From positions 1 through 53,853 of the forward strand of contig NZ_BOMH01000054.1 of assembly GCF_016862095.1 (NCBI RefSeq): DNA of 53,853 nucleotides. The letters are read 5' to 3'. Below are positions 32,104-41,220 of the stretch, piece by piece. The position numbers were made by a program, and so were the translations under genes. The notes beneath the pieces were generated by a model. The model ran no database searches and had not been told where the DNA came from. It was given only the letters and a program-made list of their open reading frames with translations. How positions within the stretch are numbered: position 1 is the first letter of the stretch; each line of letters begins with the position of its first letter. Source of the DNA: Actinoplanes cyaneus. Its GTDB lineage: Bacteria; Actinomycetota; Actinomycetes; Mycobacteriales; Micromonosporaceae.

Positions 32104-32814
32104 GGCACCGATTCTTCCATGTGCCCCGGCTCCGCCCTCGGCAGCCGGTGACGCAGGGTGCGGACGTCCGAGCTGCTCAACATTCCGACAAGACCGGCCA
32201 CCAGGACGGCCGCGGTGCCGAGCAGGGTGGGCTGCAGGCCGAACCGGTCCGCGATCGGCCCGACCGCCATCTCACCGATCGGGACGGCGATGAACGAACC
32301 GACCATGTCGTACGAGTAGACGCGGGCCAGCCGGTCGGCCGGGATGTGCTCCTGCATCGTCGTCTCCCAGGCCACGCTGAACTGCTCCAGCCCGACGCCG
32401 GCCAGGAAAGCGGCACAGGCCAGCGGGATCAGCCGCGGGGTGAGACCGAGAATGATCAGCGGGCCCGCCATCGTGAAGAGCGCGAGGGCGCCGTACCGCA
32501 GGAAGCGCCGCACCCGCAGCCGCATGGCGAGCAAGCCGCCGGTGATCATGCCGGCCGTCTGGGCCGCGAGCACCAGCCCCCAGGACTGCCGGCCGATGGT
32601 GACGTCGGCGAGCGCCGGCGCGAGCACGTGCGTGGCGCCCGCCCAGGCGAGATTCGTCACGCAGGCGGCGACCACCACGACCCAGAGCCAGGTGTGCGAG
32701 CGGAACTCGGACCAGCCGGTGCGCAGTTCGCCCAGCACGCCCGCACGCGGTGGAGGCGTTGCCGAACGCGTCCACCGCCCTCCCGGCCACGAGCAGGCGG
32801 AACGCGCGCGTCAT
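32100..32814 (-). pseudogene. MFS transporter remnant, internal deletion plus frame shift
   Basis: Two pieces of one major-facilitator gene are visible. The true start is an ATG at 32814, overlapping the ArsR stop by ATGA, and gives MTRAFRLLVAGRAVDAFGNA, a normal MFS N-terminus. After 20 codons that frame leaves the family. In another frame, from about 32740, the sequence resumes as LGELRTGWSEFRSHTWLWVV and continues through six transmembrane helices to the end at 32100. That corresponds to the C-terminal half of a transporter of about 400 residues. Helices 1-6 are thus missing and the frame is broken at the junction. A free-standing 212-aa half could be translated from 32738 but has no ribosome binding site. 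Confidence 0.8.
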
Positions 32815-33248
32815 CCGGCTTCCGCGTCGAAGAGGGCGACCGTGGCGCTCGCGCGGATCGTTCCGGGCTCGCCGGGTGGGCGCGCGGCGTCGTGCAGGTC
32901 GCGCAGCGCGGCGGCGATCCGCTCCCGGACGTCCTGCCAGGTCGCAGGGTCCACCCACACCTCGAATCCGGCTTGCTCCGGCACGGAGTCCTTCGTCGTC
33001 ACGTAGCGATATCTCTTCGCCAGCCCGCCGCGGATCTTCTCCTCGGGGCCCGCGGTGATCACGCCGCCGGCGAGCAGGTTCCGCAGGTGATAGCTGGCGT
33101 TGGCATGGGTGATCCCGAGCTCCCGGGCGATTTCCGCGGCGGTCAGCTCAGCGCCGCTGAGCAGGGACAACATCCTCAATCGGACCGGGTGCGCGAGGGC
33201 GCGCAACGCCGCCTGGCCGCCCGCCCCGGCATCCTCCGCCAAAGACAT
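32811..33248 (-). CDS. ArsR-family winged-helix regulator
   Basis: A 145-aa regulator. The helix-turn-helix core is ALRALAHPVRLRMLSLLSG, then LTAAEIARELGITHANASYH and LRNLLAGGVI. A C-terminal extension of about 65 residues (FEVWVDPATWQDVRERIAAA) follows, as in ArsR-like regulators that govern an adjacent MFS efflux gene. No Cys metal sites are present, so it probably senses a small organic ligand or another signal. It is coupled to the broken transporter, which means its cognate efflux partner appears lost. The ATG at 33248 has only a weak upstream site. Confidence 0.88.
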   Translation of the reverse strand: MSLAEDAGAGGQAALRALAHPVRLRMLSLLSGAELTAAEIARELGITHANASYHLRNLLAGGVITAGPEEKIRGGLAKRYRYVTTKDSVPEQAGFEVWVDPATWQDVRERIAAALRDLHDAARPPGEPGTIRASATVALFDAEAG

Positions 33249-33379
33249 GTTGGGGAGTCTATGGCCGGCCGGGTCGACCGTCCAACAGTTGTTGGAGAGT
33301 GGCAGACTGCACGAAAAGGCGGCATTCTCGCTAAGGTTACCGGCGAGTAGGTTCGACGTTCATTCCGAAAGGTCCACTG

Positions 33380-33829
33380 ATGACTGAATTCAGCCCCGAG
33401 TCGCTCTCCTCGATCGGCCCGAAGGAGTTCGCTCAGCTCGTCAAGTCCACCCCGGACTCCAAGATCGCTGAAGTCATGGCGTCGGACTCGCGGACGAAGA
33501 TCCTCGACGAGGTCTTCAACCGGATGCCGTCGCTGTTCCGCGCGGAGAAGGCCGGCGACGCGCAGGCCGTCATCCACTGGATCATCACGGGGCCGAACGG
33601 CGCCTCCAACACCTACGAGACCGTGATCGAGAACGGTCAGTGCACCGTCACCACGACGCCGGTCCGTGAGCCGAAGCTGGCGATGACCATGGACGCGGTC
33701 ACGTTCCTCAAGGTCGTCGCGGGCGACGGCAACCCGATGATGCTGTTCATGACCGGCAAGATCAAGGCGAAGGGCGACCTGGCGCTGGCCGCCAGCATCG
33801 CGAAGCTCTTCGACATCCCCAAGGCCTGA
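33380..33829 (+). CDS. SCP2 sterol-binding domain protein
   Basis: A 149-aa stand-alone SCP2 domain: ILDEVFNRMPSLFRAEKAGD, VIHWIITGP.., TTTPVREPKLAMTMDAVTFL and the C-terminal FMTGKIKAKGDLALAASI segment that is the SCP2 hallmark. These proteins bind lipids or acyl-CoAs; ligand unknown here. GAAAGG precedes the ATG. A two-stem terminator (33847-33895) follows directly. Confidence 0.9.
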   Translation: MTEFSPESLSSIGPKEFAQLVKSTPDSKIAEVMASDSRTKILDEVFNRMPSLFRAEKAGDAQAVIHWIITGPNGASNTYETVIENGQCTVTTTPVREPKLAMTMDAVTFLKVVAGDGNPMMLFMTGKIKAKGDLALAASIAKLFDIPKA

Positions 33830-33846
33830 TCAGGTCCGCTTCGGCG

Positions 33847-33895
33847 AAGGGTGTGCGGTTCGGTCGCGGTTCTCCGCGCCAGGCCGCACACCCTT
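33847..33895 (+). terminator. Rho-independent terminator after the SCP2 gene
   Basis: Perfect 12-bp arms (33847-33858, 33884-33895) enclose a 25-nt loop that has its own short hairpin. The 3' arm runs into TTTTCTC. Confidence 0.75.
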
Positions 33896-33900
33896 TTCTC

Positions 33901-34159
33901 GTACGAGGTTGTCGGCGCCCGTCCGCAGGCGACGCGCCGACTGCCCCTGCGTGCCCGCGCGACGTGGCGGACGGCCGGGCCCGCAGCGCGCCTCCGGGTT
34001 TCCGGCTGGTTCTCATGGTCGTTATCCGGGCCGGATAACGACCATGAGAACCAGCCGGGACGGTGACGCGCGCTGGGGCCGGGACCAGATGCGGAGGTCG
34101 CGCGGGCACGCACAGGCAGTCGGCGCGTCGCCTGGGAGCGGGCGCCGAGAACTACGTAC
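33901..34159. repeat. 259-bp nested inverted repeat, candidate palindromic element
   Basis: The whole SCP2-purD spacer is one symmetric structure centred on base 34030. The inner arms, 34002-34029 and 34031-34058, are perfectly complementary over 28 bp. About 40 bp of unrelated sequence follows on each side. The outer arms 33901-33960 and 34100-34159 match again in 52 of 60 positions with no net length difference. No open frame is credible in it. Could be a MITE-like or REP-like element, or a very large hairpin RNA. Confidence 0.85.
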
Positions 34160-34170
34160 CGAAGCGGGCC

Positions 34171-35412
34171 TTAGATCTTGATCTCCTGGTTGAGCGCGCG
34201 CAGCGCGATGTCGGTGCGGAACTGGGCGCCCGGCAGGGAGACCCCCCGCACGAGCGTGTAGGCGGCCTCGCGTGCGGACGCGAGATCAGAACCGGTCGCG
34301 GTGACGCTGAGGACGCGGCCGCCGGCGGAGATCAGCTCGCCCGCGGAGTTGCGCGCGGTGCCGGCGTGGATCACGCCCGGGACCTCGGCGCCGGTGATCA
34401 CGTCGCCGGTGCGCGGCGTGCCCGGGTAGTTGTGGCTGGCGATGACGATCGTGATCGCGGCACCGTCGTGCCAGCGCAGCGGAGGGTGCTCGGCGAGCGT
34501 GCCGGTCGCGGCGGCCTTGAGCAGCCCGGCCAGCGGCGTGGCCAGCAGCGCGAGCACGACCTGCGTCTCGGGGTCACCGAACCGCGCGTTGAACTCGATG
34601 ACCTTGGGGCCGTCGGGCGTGAGGGCGAGACCGACGTAGAGCAGGCCGGCGAACGGGGTGCCACGGCGGCGCATCTCGGCGAGGGTCGGCTCGACGGTCT
34701 CGCGCAGCACCCGCTCGGTCAGGTCGGCCGGCGCCCAGTCGAGCGGGGCGTAGGCGCCCATGCCGCCCGTGTTCGGGCCCTCGTCGTTGTCCTCGAGACG
34801 CTTGAAGTCCTGCGCCGGCATCAGCGGCGCGACCGCGGTGCCGTCGGTGACCACGAAGAGCGACACCTCGGGGCCGGGGAGGAACTCCTCGATGACGACC
34901 TTGCCGCACTCCCCGGCGTGCTTGATCGCGACCTCTCGGTCGTTCGTGACCACCACGCCCTTGCCCGCGGCCAGGCCGTCATTCTTCACGACATAGGGGG
35001 CGCCGAACTCGTCCAGGGCCGAGGCGACCTCGGCTGCCGACTCACACGCGAACGAGCGCGCGGTCGGAACGCCGGCCGCGTCCATGACCTCGTTGGCGAA
35101 CGCCTTGGAGCCCTCCAACTGCGCGGCCGCGGCGGACGGGCCGAAACAGGCGATGCCCTTGGCGCGCACCGCGTCGGCCACCCCCGCCACCAGCGGCGCC
35201 TCCGGGCCGATCACGACCAGGTCGGCGCTCAGCTCGACGGCGAGGGCGGCGACCGCTGCGGGATCGGTGGCGGTCACCGGATGCAGCTCCGCCACCTGGG
35301 CTATTCCGGGGTTGCCCGGCGCGGCGGCCAGGAACTCGACGGACGGGTCGGCAGCAAGGCCGACGGCAAGCGCGTGCTCGCGCCCACCGGAGCCGATCAG
35401 AAGTACGCGCAC
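34171..35412 (-). CDS. purD: Phosphoribosylamine-glycine ligase (GAR synthetase)
   Basis: A 413-aa ATP-grasp enzyme for step 2 of purine synthesis. Motifs: VLLIGSGGREHALA at the N-terminus, the ATP-grasp strand PYVVKNDGLAAGKGVVV, EEFLPGPEVSLFVVTDG, GGMGAYAP, and the metal-binding end of the active site VIEFNARFGDPETQVVL. Length is normal. GTG start at 35412, as the GSGGREHA motif must be complete. Divergent from purA with an 80-bp spacer that must hold both promoters. Its 3' end abuts the 259-bp inverted repeat. Confidence 0.96.
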   Translation of the reverse strand: MRVLLIGSGGREHALAVGLAADPSVEFLAAAPGNPGIAQVAELHPVTATDPAAVAALAVELSADLVVIGPEAPLVAGVADAVRAKGIACFGPSAAAAQLEGSKAFANEVMDAAGVPTARSFACESAAEVASALDEFGAPYVVKNDGLAAGKGVVVTNDREVAIKHAGECGKVVIEEFLPGPEVSLFVVTDGTAVAPLMPAQDFKRLEDNDEGPNTGGMGAYAPLDWAPADLTERVLRETVEPTLAEMRRRGTPFAGLLYVGLALTPDGPKVIEFNARFGDPETQVVLALLATPLAGLLKAAATGTLAEHPPLRWHDGAAITIVIASHNYPGTPRTGDVITGAEVPGVIHAGTARNSAGELISAGGRVLSVTATGSDLASAREAAYTLVRGVSLPGAQFRTDIALRALNQEIKI

Positions 35413-35492
35413 GACTGCTCATCCTAGTTCGCGTAAACTTCGGCAGTACCCGGGCTCCTCCAGGTACACCTTGGGGAAAGGCATACCTAAAA

Positions 35493-36782
<1,290 letters not shown>

Positions 36783-36785
36783 GGC

Positions 36786-37745
36786 ATGGACGTCGTCATC
36801 CTCAGCCTGGCCGAGGGGTCGGGCGACTCGTGCGGGTCCGGCTGCGGAGGCTGTGGCTCGGCCTGCGCCACCCCGCGGACACCGGTGCTGGCCTGCGCGG
36901 ACGCTCTGCGTGCGGGCGGCGCGCAGGTGGACACCGTGCTGGCCGGTTCGGATCAGGAGATCGACGAGGTGCTGGCCCGGTTCGACGGGCCGGAGCGTGC
37001 CGACGCGCTGACCTGGCCCGGCACGCGGGACGACCTGCGTCTGGTGGTCGCGACGGCCACCGACGCGCAGCTGCGGGCGGTCATGCGCCGGATGGTTCGC
37101 CGCTGGGCGCCGTCGCCCAGCAAGCGCCCCGCCGATCTGGAGGCGACCCGGACGGTTCCGGATCTGCCAGCGCTGGCGATCCTGCCGCTGGACCCTGCCA
37201 ACGCGGTGGACCTGGCCGCGCAACTCGGTCTGCCCCGCACGCCGGCCGAGGTGGCGCAGGCGGTGCTGGCCGGCTCGGTGAAACGCCTGGACCTGCTGCG
37301 CAACGACGGCGGGTCGGTGACGCTGGACGGTGCGCTGCTCGGCGGCGCCGACGACAACGGTGCGGCCGTGCCGTGGCGCGGTCGGGTCGAGGTGGACGAT
37401 CACGTGCTCAGCGAGGGCGAGGAGCCGATCCTGGCCTGCGTCGTCGGCAACGGTGGTGGTTACGCCGAGTTCGACGGGCTCCGGCTGCTCTCCGAGGGAA
37501 ACCTGGCTGACGGCCGGGTCGAGGTCGCTGTCGCGGTCCCGGTCGTGGTCAAGCAGCGGTTCAAGAAGACCACGCGCGTACGCATCGAGGTGCGCCGTGC
37601 GAGCGGACGGGCCGTGTCGGTCCTGCCGCGCGAGGGCGAGTTGCAGTTCCTCGACGACGGGGTGGCCGGGTCGACCACCCGCAAGCGGTCCTGGTGGACC
37701 GAGGCCGGAGCCTGGGCGGTTTACGCACAGACCCCGGTCGGCTGA
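36786..37745 (+). CDS. Diacylglycerol/lipid kinase-like protein with N-terminal Cys cluster
   Basis: A 319-aa protein. From residue ~34 it follows the lipid-kinase layout: a small first domain (ADALRAGGAQVDTVLAG), then LPLDPANAVDLAAQLGLP where active kinases have GTGNDFARxLGLP. The C-terminal beta-sandwich ends GNGGGYAEFDGLRLLSEGNL, like the VGNxxxxGGGxxxxPxA motif. The GGDGT nucleotide motif is not visible, so catalysis is doubtful. Before it is a compact cluster CGSGCGGCGSAC, with Cys at 16, 20, 23 and 27, plus Cys37, a potential metal or Fe-S site not usual for lipid kinases. Four bases after purA, hence probably co-transcribed. Family assignment moderate; activity unknown. Confidence 0.65.
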   Translation: MDVVILSLAEGSGDSCGSGCGGCGSACATPRTPVLACADALRAGGAQVDTVLAGSDQEIDEVLARFDGPERADALTWPGTRDDLRLVVATATDAQLRAVMRRMVRRWAPSPSKRPADLEATRTVPDLPALAILPLDPANAVDLAAQLGLPRTPAEVAQAVLAGSVKRLDLLRNDGGSVTLDGALLGGADDNGAAVPWRGRVEVDDHVLSEGEEPILACVVGNGGGYAEFDGLRLLSEGNLADGRVEVAVAVPVVVKQRFKKTTRVRIEVRRASGRAVSVLPREGELQFLDDGVAGSTTRKRSWWTEAGAWAVYAQTPVG

Positions 37746-37749
37746 GGGG

Positions 37750-38181
37750 TCAGCTGAGGGCGTCGGCGGCGGCCGGGTCGCTGTCCCGCAGGAACTGGGC
37801 ACAGCGAGCGGCCTCGTCGGCCTCACCGATCGCGGCGGCGGCCTGCGACAGCACGTACAGGCAGCGGAGGAAGCCCTGGTTCGCCTCGTGCGCCCAGGGC
37901 ACCGGGCCGTGGCCCTTCCACCCGTTGCGGCGCAGGGCGTCCAGGCCACGGTGGTAACCCGTGCGGGCATAGGCATAAGCGGTCACCGGCTCGCCGGCGG
38001 CGAGGGCGCCCGCGGCCAGCGGCGCCCAGACCGCGCTGTAGGCCGGGAACTTGGCCGCGACCGCCTTGAACGCCTCGTCGGTGCCGGTGCTCGCGGCGTC
38101 GGCCAGAGCCTGGTCGGCGGTGGCGTCGGCCGGGAGTCGGGTGGCCGGCGGCTCGGGAAGAAGGTTCTGCATGACAGCCAT
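37750..38181 (-). CDS. DUF3151 family protein
   Basis: A 143-aa actinobacterial protein. The conserved core has AAKFPAYSAVWAPLAAGAL, then AYAYARTGYHRGLDALRRNG and WKGHGPVPWAHEANQGFLRC, matching the helical DUF3151 pattern that resembles TPR-like repeats. Function unknown. It commonly lies between purA and fba in actinomycetes, as here. ATG 38181 or a second ATG at 38172 may be used; neither has a clear Shine-Dalgarno. It is convergent with the lipid-kinase-like gene, four bases apart. Confidence 0.85.
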   Translation of the reverse strand: MAVMQNLLPEPPATRLPADATADQALADAASTGTDEAFKAVAAKFPAYSAVWAPLAAGALAAGEPVTAYAYARTGYHRGLDALRRNGWKGHGPVPWAHEANQGFLRCLYVLSQAAAAIGEADEAARCAQFLRDSDPAAADALS

Positions 38182-38215
38182 TGTTTCAGTCCGAGCCGGC
38201 GCCGATCTCCCGGTC

Positions 38216-39208
38216 TCAGTCCCAGGCGGTGCCCAGCTTCACCAGGCGGTCCGCATACTCGATCTGGGTCTGCCAGCCCGCCGGCCAGGCGCCCAGCCCG
38301 AGCGCGGCACCCGCGAACGCGCCGGCCAGGCAGGCGATCGAGTCCGAGTCGCCGGAGGAGGCCGCGGCCCGGCCGAGCACCGTGACCGGCTCGTCCGGTG
38401 AGATCAGGTAGCAGTAGAGGGCGCTGGCCAGCGCTTCCTCGGCGATCCAGCCGGCGCCGGTGACCAGGCACGGGTCACCCTCGAAACGTCCGGCGGCGAG
38501 ACCGGCGGCGACCTTGTCCAGCGCGGCCGCGCACTCGTCCCAGCCCCTGGCGATGAACGCCTCCGGCGAGTCGGTCATCGGCTGACGCCGCCAGAGCTCG
38601 CCGAGCCATTCACCCCGATAGATCTTGCGCTGCTCGTCACAGCGGTCGCGGAGGGCGGCGAGCAGGTCCGCCGGCGCGAGGCCGCCGCGAAGCCAATGCA
38701 CCGCGTACGCCGTCAACTCGCTCGCCGCGAGACCGGTCGGATGCCCGTGCGTCATGCCGGCCTGCAACTGCGCGACGCCGGCCCGCTGATCATCGGTCAG
38801 CCCGGGGACCAGGCCGACCGGGGTGACCCGCATGTTCGCCCCGCAGCCCTTCGAGCCGGCCTGGGTCGCCTCGGTCCACGGCCCGCCCTCGGCCAGCGCA
38901 CCGCACGCGCGCAGACACGTCATGCCGGGCGCGCGGTCGTTCTCCGGGCTGTAGGCCCACGCCAGGAACCTGCGACGGAGCACCGGCTCGAGCCGCGCCG
39001 CGTCCGGGTTCCGCACCTCGAGAAGTGCCTCACCGACCGCCAGCGCCATCTGGGTGTCGTCGGTGACCAGGGCCGGCTCGCCGTGCAGCTGCCGGGGGCC
39101 GCCCGGGCCGTATCGGGAGACGATCGCCGGGTACTCCATGAACTCGGTGGGCTTGCCCAGCGCATCGCCATAGGCCAACCCGAACATCGATCCCGACGCA
39201 GCACGCAT
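38216..39208 (-). CDS. ADP-ribosylglycohydrolase family protein
   Basis: A 330-aa all-alpha hydrolase of the DraG/ARH family, which removes ADP-ribose from proteins or small molecules using two Mg ions. Metal-ligand motifs: VTDDTQMALAVG near residue 48, GCGANMRVTPVG in the middle, and SSGDSDSIACLAGAFAGA near the end. The N-terminal FGLAYGDALGKPTE is typical. No ADP-ribosyltransferase (DraT-like) gene is nearby, so substrate is unknown. It lies 34 bp upstream of DUF3151 on the same strand. Confidence 0.88.
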   Translation of the reverse strand: MRAASGSMFGLAYGDALGKPTEFMEYPAIVSRYGPGGPRQLHGEPALVTDDTQMALAVGEALLEVRNPDAARLEPVLRRRFLAWAYSPENDRAPGMTCLRACGALAEGGPWTEATQAGSKGCGANMRVTPVGLVPGLTDDQRAGVAQLQAGMTHGHPTGLAASELTAYAVHWLRGGLAPADLLAALRDRCDEQRKIYRGEWLGELWRRQPMTDSPEAFIARGWDECAAALDKVAAGLAAGRFEGDPCLVTGAGWIAEEALASALYCYLISPDEPVTVLGRAAASSGDSDSIACLAGAFAGAALGLGAWPAGWQTQIEYADRLVKLGTAWD

Positions 39209-39375
39209 GGTGCAACTCTAGGCGGTGTCGCGTAGCCCGGCCGAGTGCGAGGCGCGAGGTCCCGAGCGCGCTCCAGGACCCCGCCGCAGCCCCGGTCGCG
39301 CTACGCCTTGTGTCCCGCGCGTCAACGGCCGGGGTGTGCGTCCGGCCCTCGCCGGGCGGGAGCACCATGTAGGTC

Positions 39376-40563
39376 ATGCCGGATCCCCTGCAACCGGTGC
39401 TCGGCGGCGACATGCCGTTCGACGCGACCGCGTTCGAGATCGAGTCTCGCGAAGAGCTCGACACCCATCTCGTCAAGAACACCCTGGCCGGGCTGATCGT
39501 TCTCGGTCTTCGGCTGGACCGAAACCCGCCCGATCTCACGCCCGTCGACGTGCGCGACACCCTGTTCGTCGGGTGCCGGTTCGGCACGCCGGAAGTCGAG
39601 ATCGACCTGATCCGCCGGGGCGCGCACGTGGTCCCGCCGTTCCGCACGTTGCCGTACCCGACCCATCCGGCGCTGCTCTACACCCCGGAGGACCTGGCGG
39701 CCGGGTTCGACGAGGGCGGCTTCGCCGGGATGTACGACACGGTCGTCTACCGGCACTTCGTCGAGCGCGGCGGTGCGGTCCCGGACGTGCGGGAGGCGGT
39801 CGCCCAGCGGCTGCACGACGCCGGCATCGACAACGCCCTCGGCAAGGCGCTGGCCGCGTGGGCGACGGCGCACGGCACTGCGGACGCGGTCGGGATCATG
39901 GGCGGGCACGCCGAGCCGCGCGGCTCCGAGCCGTTCCGGATGGCCGCGACACTGGCCCGGCGGCTGGCCACGAGCGGGCGGCTGATCGTGACCGGTGGCG
40001 GCCCCGGCGTGATGGAGGCGGCCAACCTCGGGGCCTACTTCGCCTCCCGCTCGGAACGGGACCTGGCCGCGGCGATCGACATGCTGGCGGCCGCACCGGA
40101 TTTCCGGGACCACGACCCGTACACCGCGGCCGCGCTGGGCGTCCGGGCGCGTTACCCGCTGCCGGCGGTCGACCTGGCCGACCGGCTCCGCTTCGGCGGG
40201 CTGGCGCTGCCGACCTGGCTCTACGGCCACGAGCCGGCCAACCTGTTCGCCGGGCAGATCGGCAAGTACTTCTCCAACGCCGTCCGCGAGGACTCGATCC
40301 TGCGGCTGTCCCGCGGCGGGATCGTCTTCGCGCCCGGGTGGGCCGGCACCGTGCAGGAGGTGTTCCAGGCCGCGACGAAGACGTTCTACCAGACCGACGG
40401 GCCGTCCGGGGCGTTCGTCTTCCTCGGTACCGAGCACTGGGCGAAACTCCCCGTGGTCGACCTGCTGGGGACACTGCTGGCCCGCTCGCCGCACGGTGAC
40501 CAGTCCGGGCTGATCGTGGTCACCGACTCGATCGACGAGGCCACGGCCGCGCTGACCCGGTAA
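39376..40563 (+). CDS. LOG-family-like Rossmann nucleotide-binding protein
   Basis: A 395-aa protein. The C-terminal two thirds hold the motif pair of LOG/lysine-decarboxylase-like proteins: VTGGGPGVMEAANLGAY near residue 210 and RGGIVFAPGWAGTVQEVFQ near 315, where the latter carries the PGGxGTxxE site as PGWAGTxQE. Many LOG proteins release cytokinin bases or cleave nucleotide monophosphates. An N-terminal domain of about 170 residues is additional, so the protein is about twice the usual LOG length. The Gly-to-Trp change in PGG is a deviation to note. Start at ATG 39376; ribosome binding site weak. Substrate not known. Confidence 0.8.
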   Translation: MPDPLQPVLGGDMPFDATAFEIESREELDTHLVKNTLAGLIVLGLRLDRNPPDLTPVDVRDTLFVGCRFGTPEVEIDLIRRGAHVVPPFRTLPYPTHPALLYTPEDLAAGFDEGGFAGMYDTVVYRHFVERGGAVPDVREAVAQRLHDAGIDNALGKALAAWATAHGTADAVGIMGGHAEPRGSEPFRMAATLARRLATSGRLIVTGGGPGVMEAANLGAYFASRSERDLAAAIDMLAAAPDFRDHDPYTAAALGVRARYPLPAVDLADRLRFGGLALPTWLYGHEPANLFAGQIGKYFSNAVREDSILRLSRGGIVFAPGWAGTVQEVFQAATKTFYQTDGPSGAFVFLGTEHWAKLPVVDLLGTLLARSPHGDQSGLIVVTDSIDEATAALTR

Positions 40564-40606
40564 CGCCTGGTCAGGAGGGCTTGGCAGCGGGGCGCACACT
40601 GCGGAC

Positions 40607-40921
40607 ATGGCGATCGTTCTGCTACTCCTCGCGGGTATCCTGCTCATCGCATTGCTGTCGTTCCTGACCGGGTGGTTCCGGCGCCGGCGTGGCCCCGTCG
40701 GCCGGCGGCATCCGGGCTCCGCCGACGCCGGGTATGGCGGCAGCAACCTGCCTTACCTCCCGGTGGACGTCGGCGACTCCGGGAACCATCACCGGCACCA
40801 CGACTCGGGCTCGACCCACCACTCCGGACACCACGACAGCGGCTCGTCCTGGAGTGACGGCGGTTCCTCGTGGGGCGACGGCGGCGGCTCGTTCGGCGGC
40901 GACAGCGGCGGCGGCAACTAA
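40607..40921 (+). CDS. Small membrane protein with His/Ser/Gly-rich tail
   Basis: A 104-aa protein. One N-terminal transmembrane helix (residues 2-22) is followed by a basic stop-transfer (RRRRG), so the tail is probably cytoplasmic. The tail has a His-rich stretch (NHHRHHDSGSTHHSGHHDSG) and ends in Gly/Ser/Asp/Trp repeats (GGSFGGDSGGGN), resembling ends of TPM-domain proteins. A metal-binding role is speculation. It is followed 14 bp later by another tiny membrane gene. It begins at ATG 40607. Confidence 0.65.
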   Translation: MAIVLLLLAGILLIALLSFLTGWFRRRRGPVGRRHPGSADAGYGGSNLPYLPVDVGDSGNHHRHHDSGSTHHSGHHDSGSSWSDGGSSWGDGGGSFGGDSGGGN

Positions 40922-40935
40922 GGAAGAGGCTGGAC

Positions 40936-41109
40936 ATGGTGACTTTGGTGGTGATCTTCTCCGTCGCGATCATCGCGGCGGCGGCCGGCGCTGTGATCAT
41001 GCGGCGCGGCAACAGTGGCGATCCCGGCTATCGCCCTCCGGCGCCGACCGGATACGAGGGTGGCGTCGCCCGGCACTCCGGTGACGCCGGCGGGATCAGC
41101 GGCAACTGA
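40936..41109 (+). CDS. Very small membrane protein, 57 aa
   Basis: A 57-residue protein with one transmembrane helix (VTLVVIFSVAIIAAAAGAVI) followed by MRRG and a Gly/Pro-rich hydrophilic tail ending GGISGN. AGGAAGAGG lies just upstream of ATG 40936. Probably co-transcribed with the His-rich membrane gene. No family recognised. A 23-bp tandem repeat begins shortly after its stop. Confidence 0.6.
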   Translation: MVTLVVIFSVAIIAAAAGAVIMRRGNSGDPGYRPPAPTGYEGGVARHSGDAGGISGN

Positions 41110-41125
41110 CTGCCCCTCCATCGAC

Positions 41126-41220
41126 GGCAACCGGCGGCCACTCACGCCGGCAACCGGCGGCCACTCACGCCGGCAACCGGCTGCCGCTCACGCCGGGCGG
41201 CAACCGACGGCCGCTCAGGC
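41126..41220. repeat. 23-bp tandem repeat, about four copies
   Basis: Units begin at 41126, 41149, 41172 and 41199. The first two are identical, starting GGCAACCGGCGGCC and ending ACTCACGCC. The third differs at a few bases, and a 4-bp insertion precedes the degenerate fourth. A weaker copy may begin at 41101. The array spans the 3' ends of two convergent genes. There are no unique spacers. Confidence 0.85.

Noticed and set aside
36822..36870. CX3CX2C in the gene after purA as a radical SAM motif
   Set aside because: The rest of the protein follows a lipid-kinase layout, with no SAM-barrel motifs such as GGEP; the spacing alone is not enough.
41126..41220. Possible CRISPR-like array
   Set aside because: The units are contiguous with no unique spacers and no cas genes are present; it is a simple tandem repeat.
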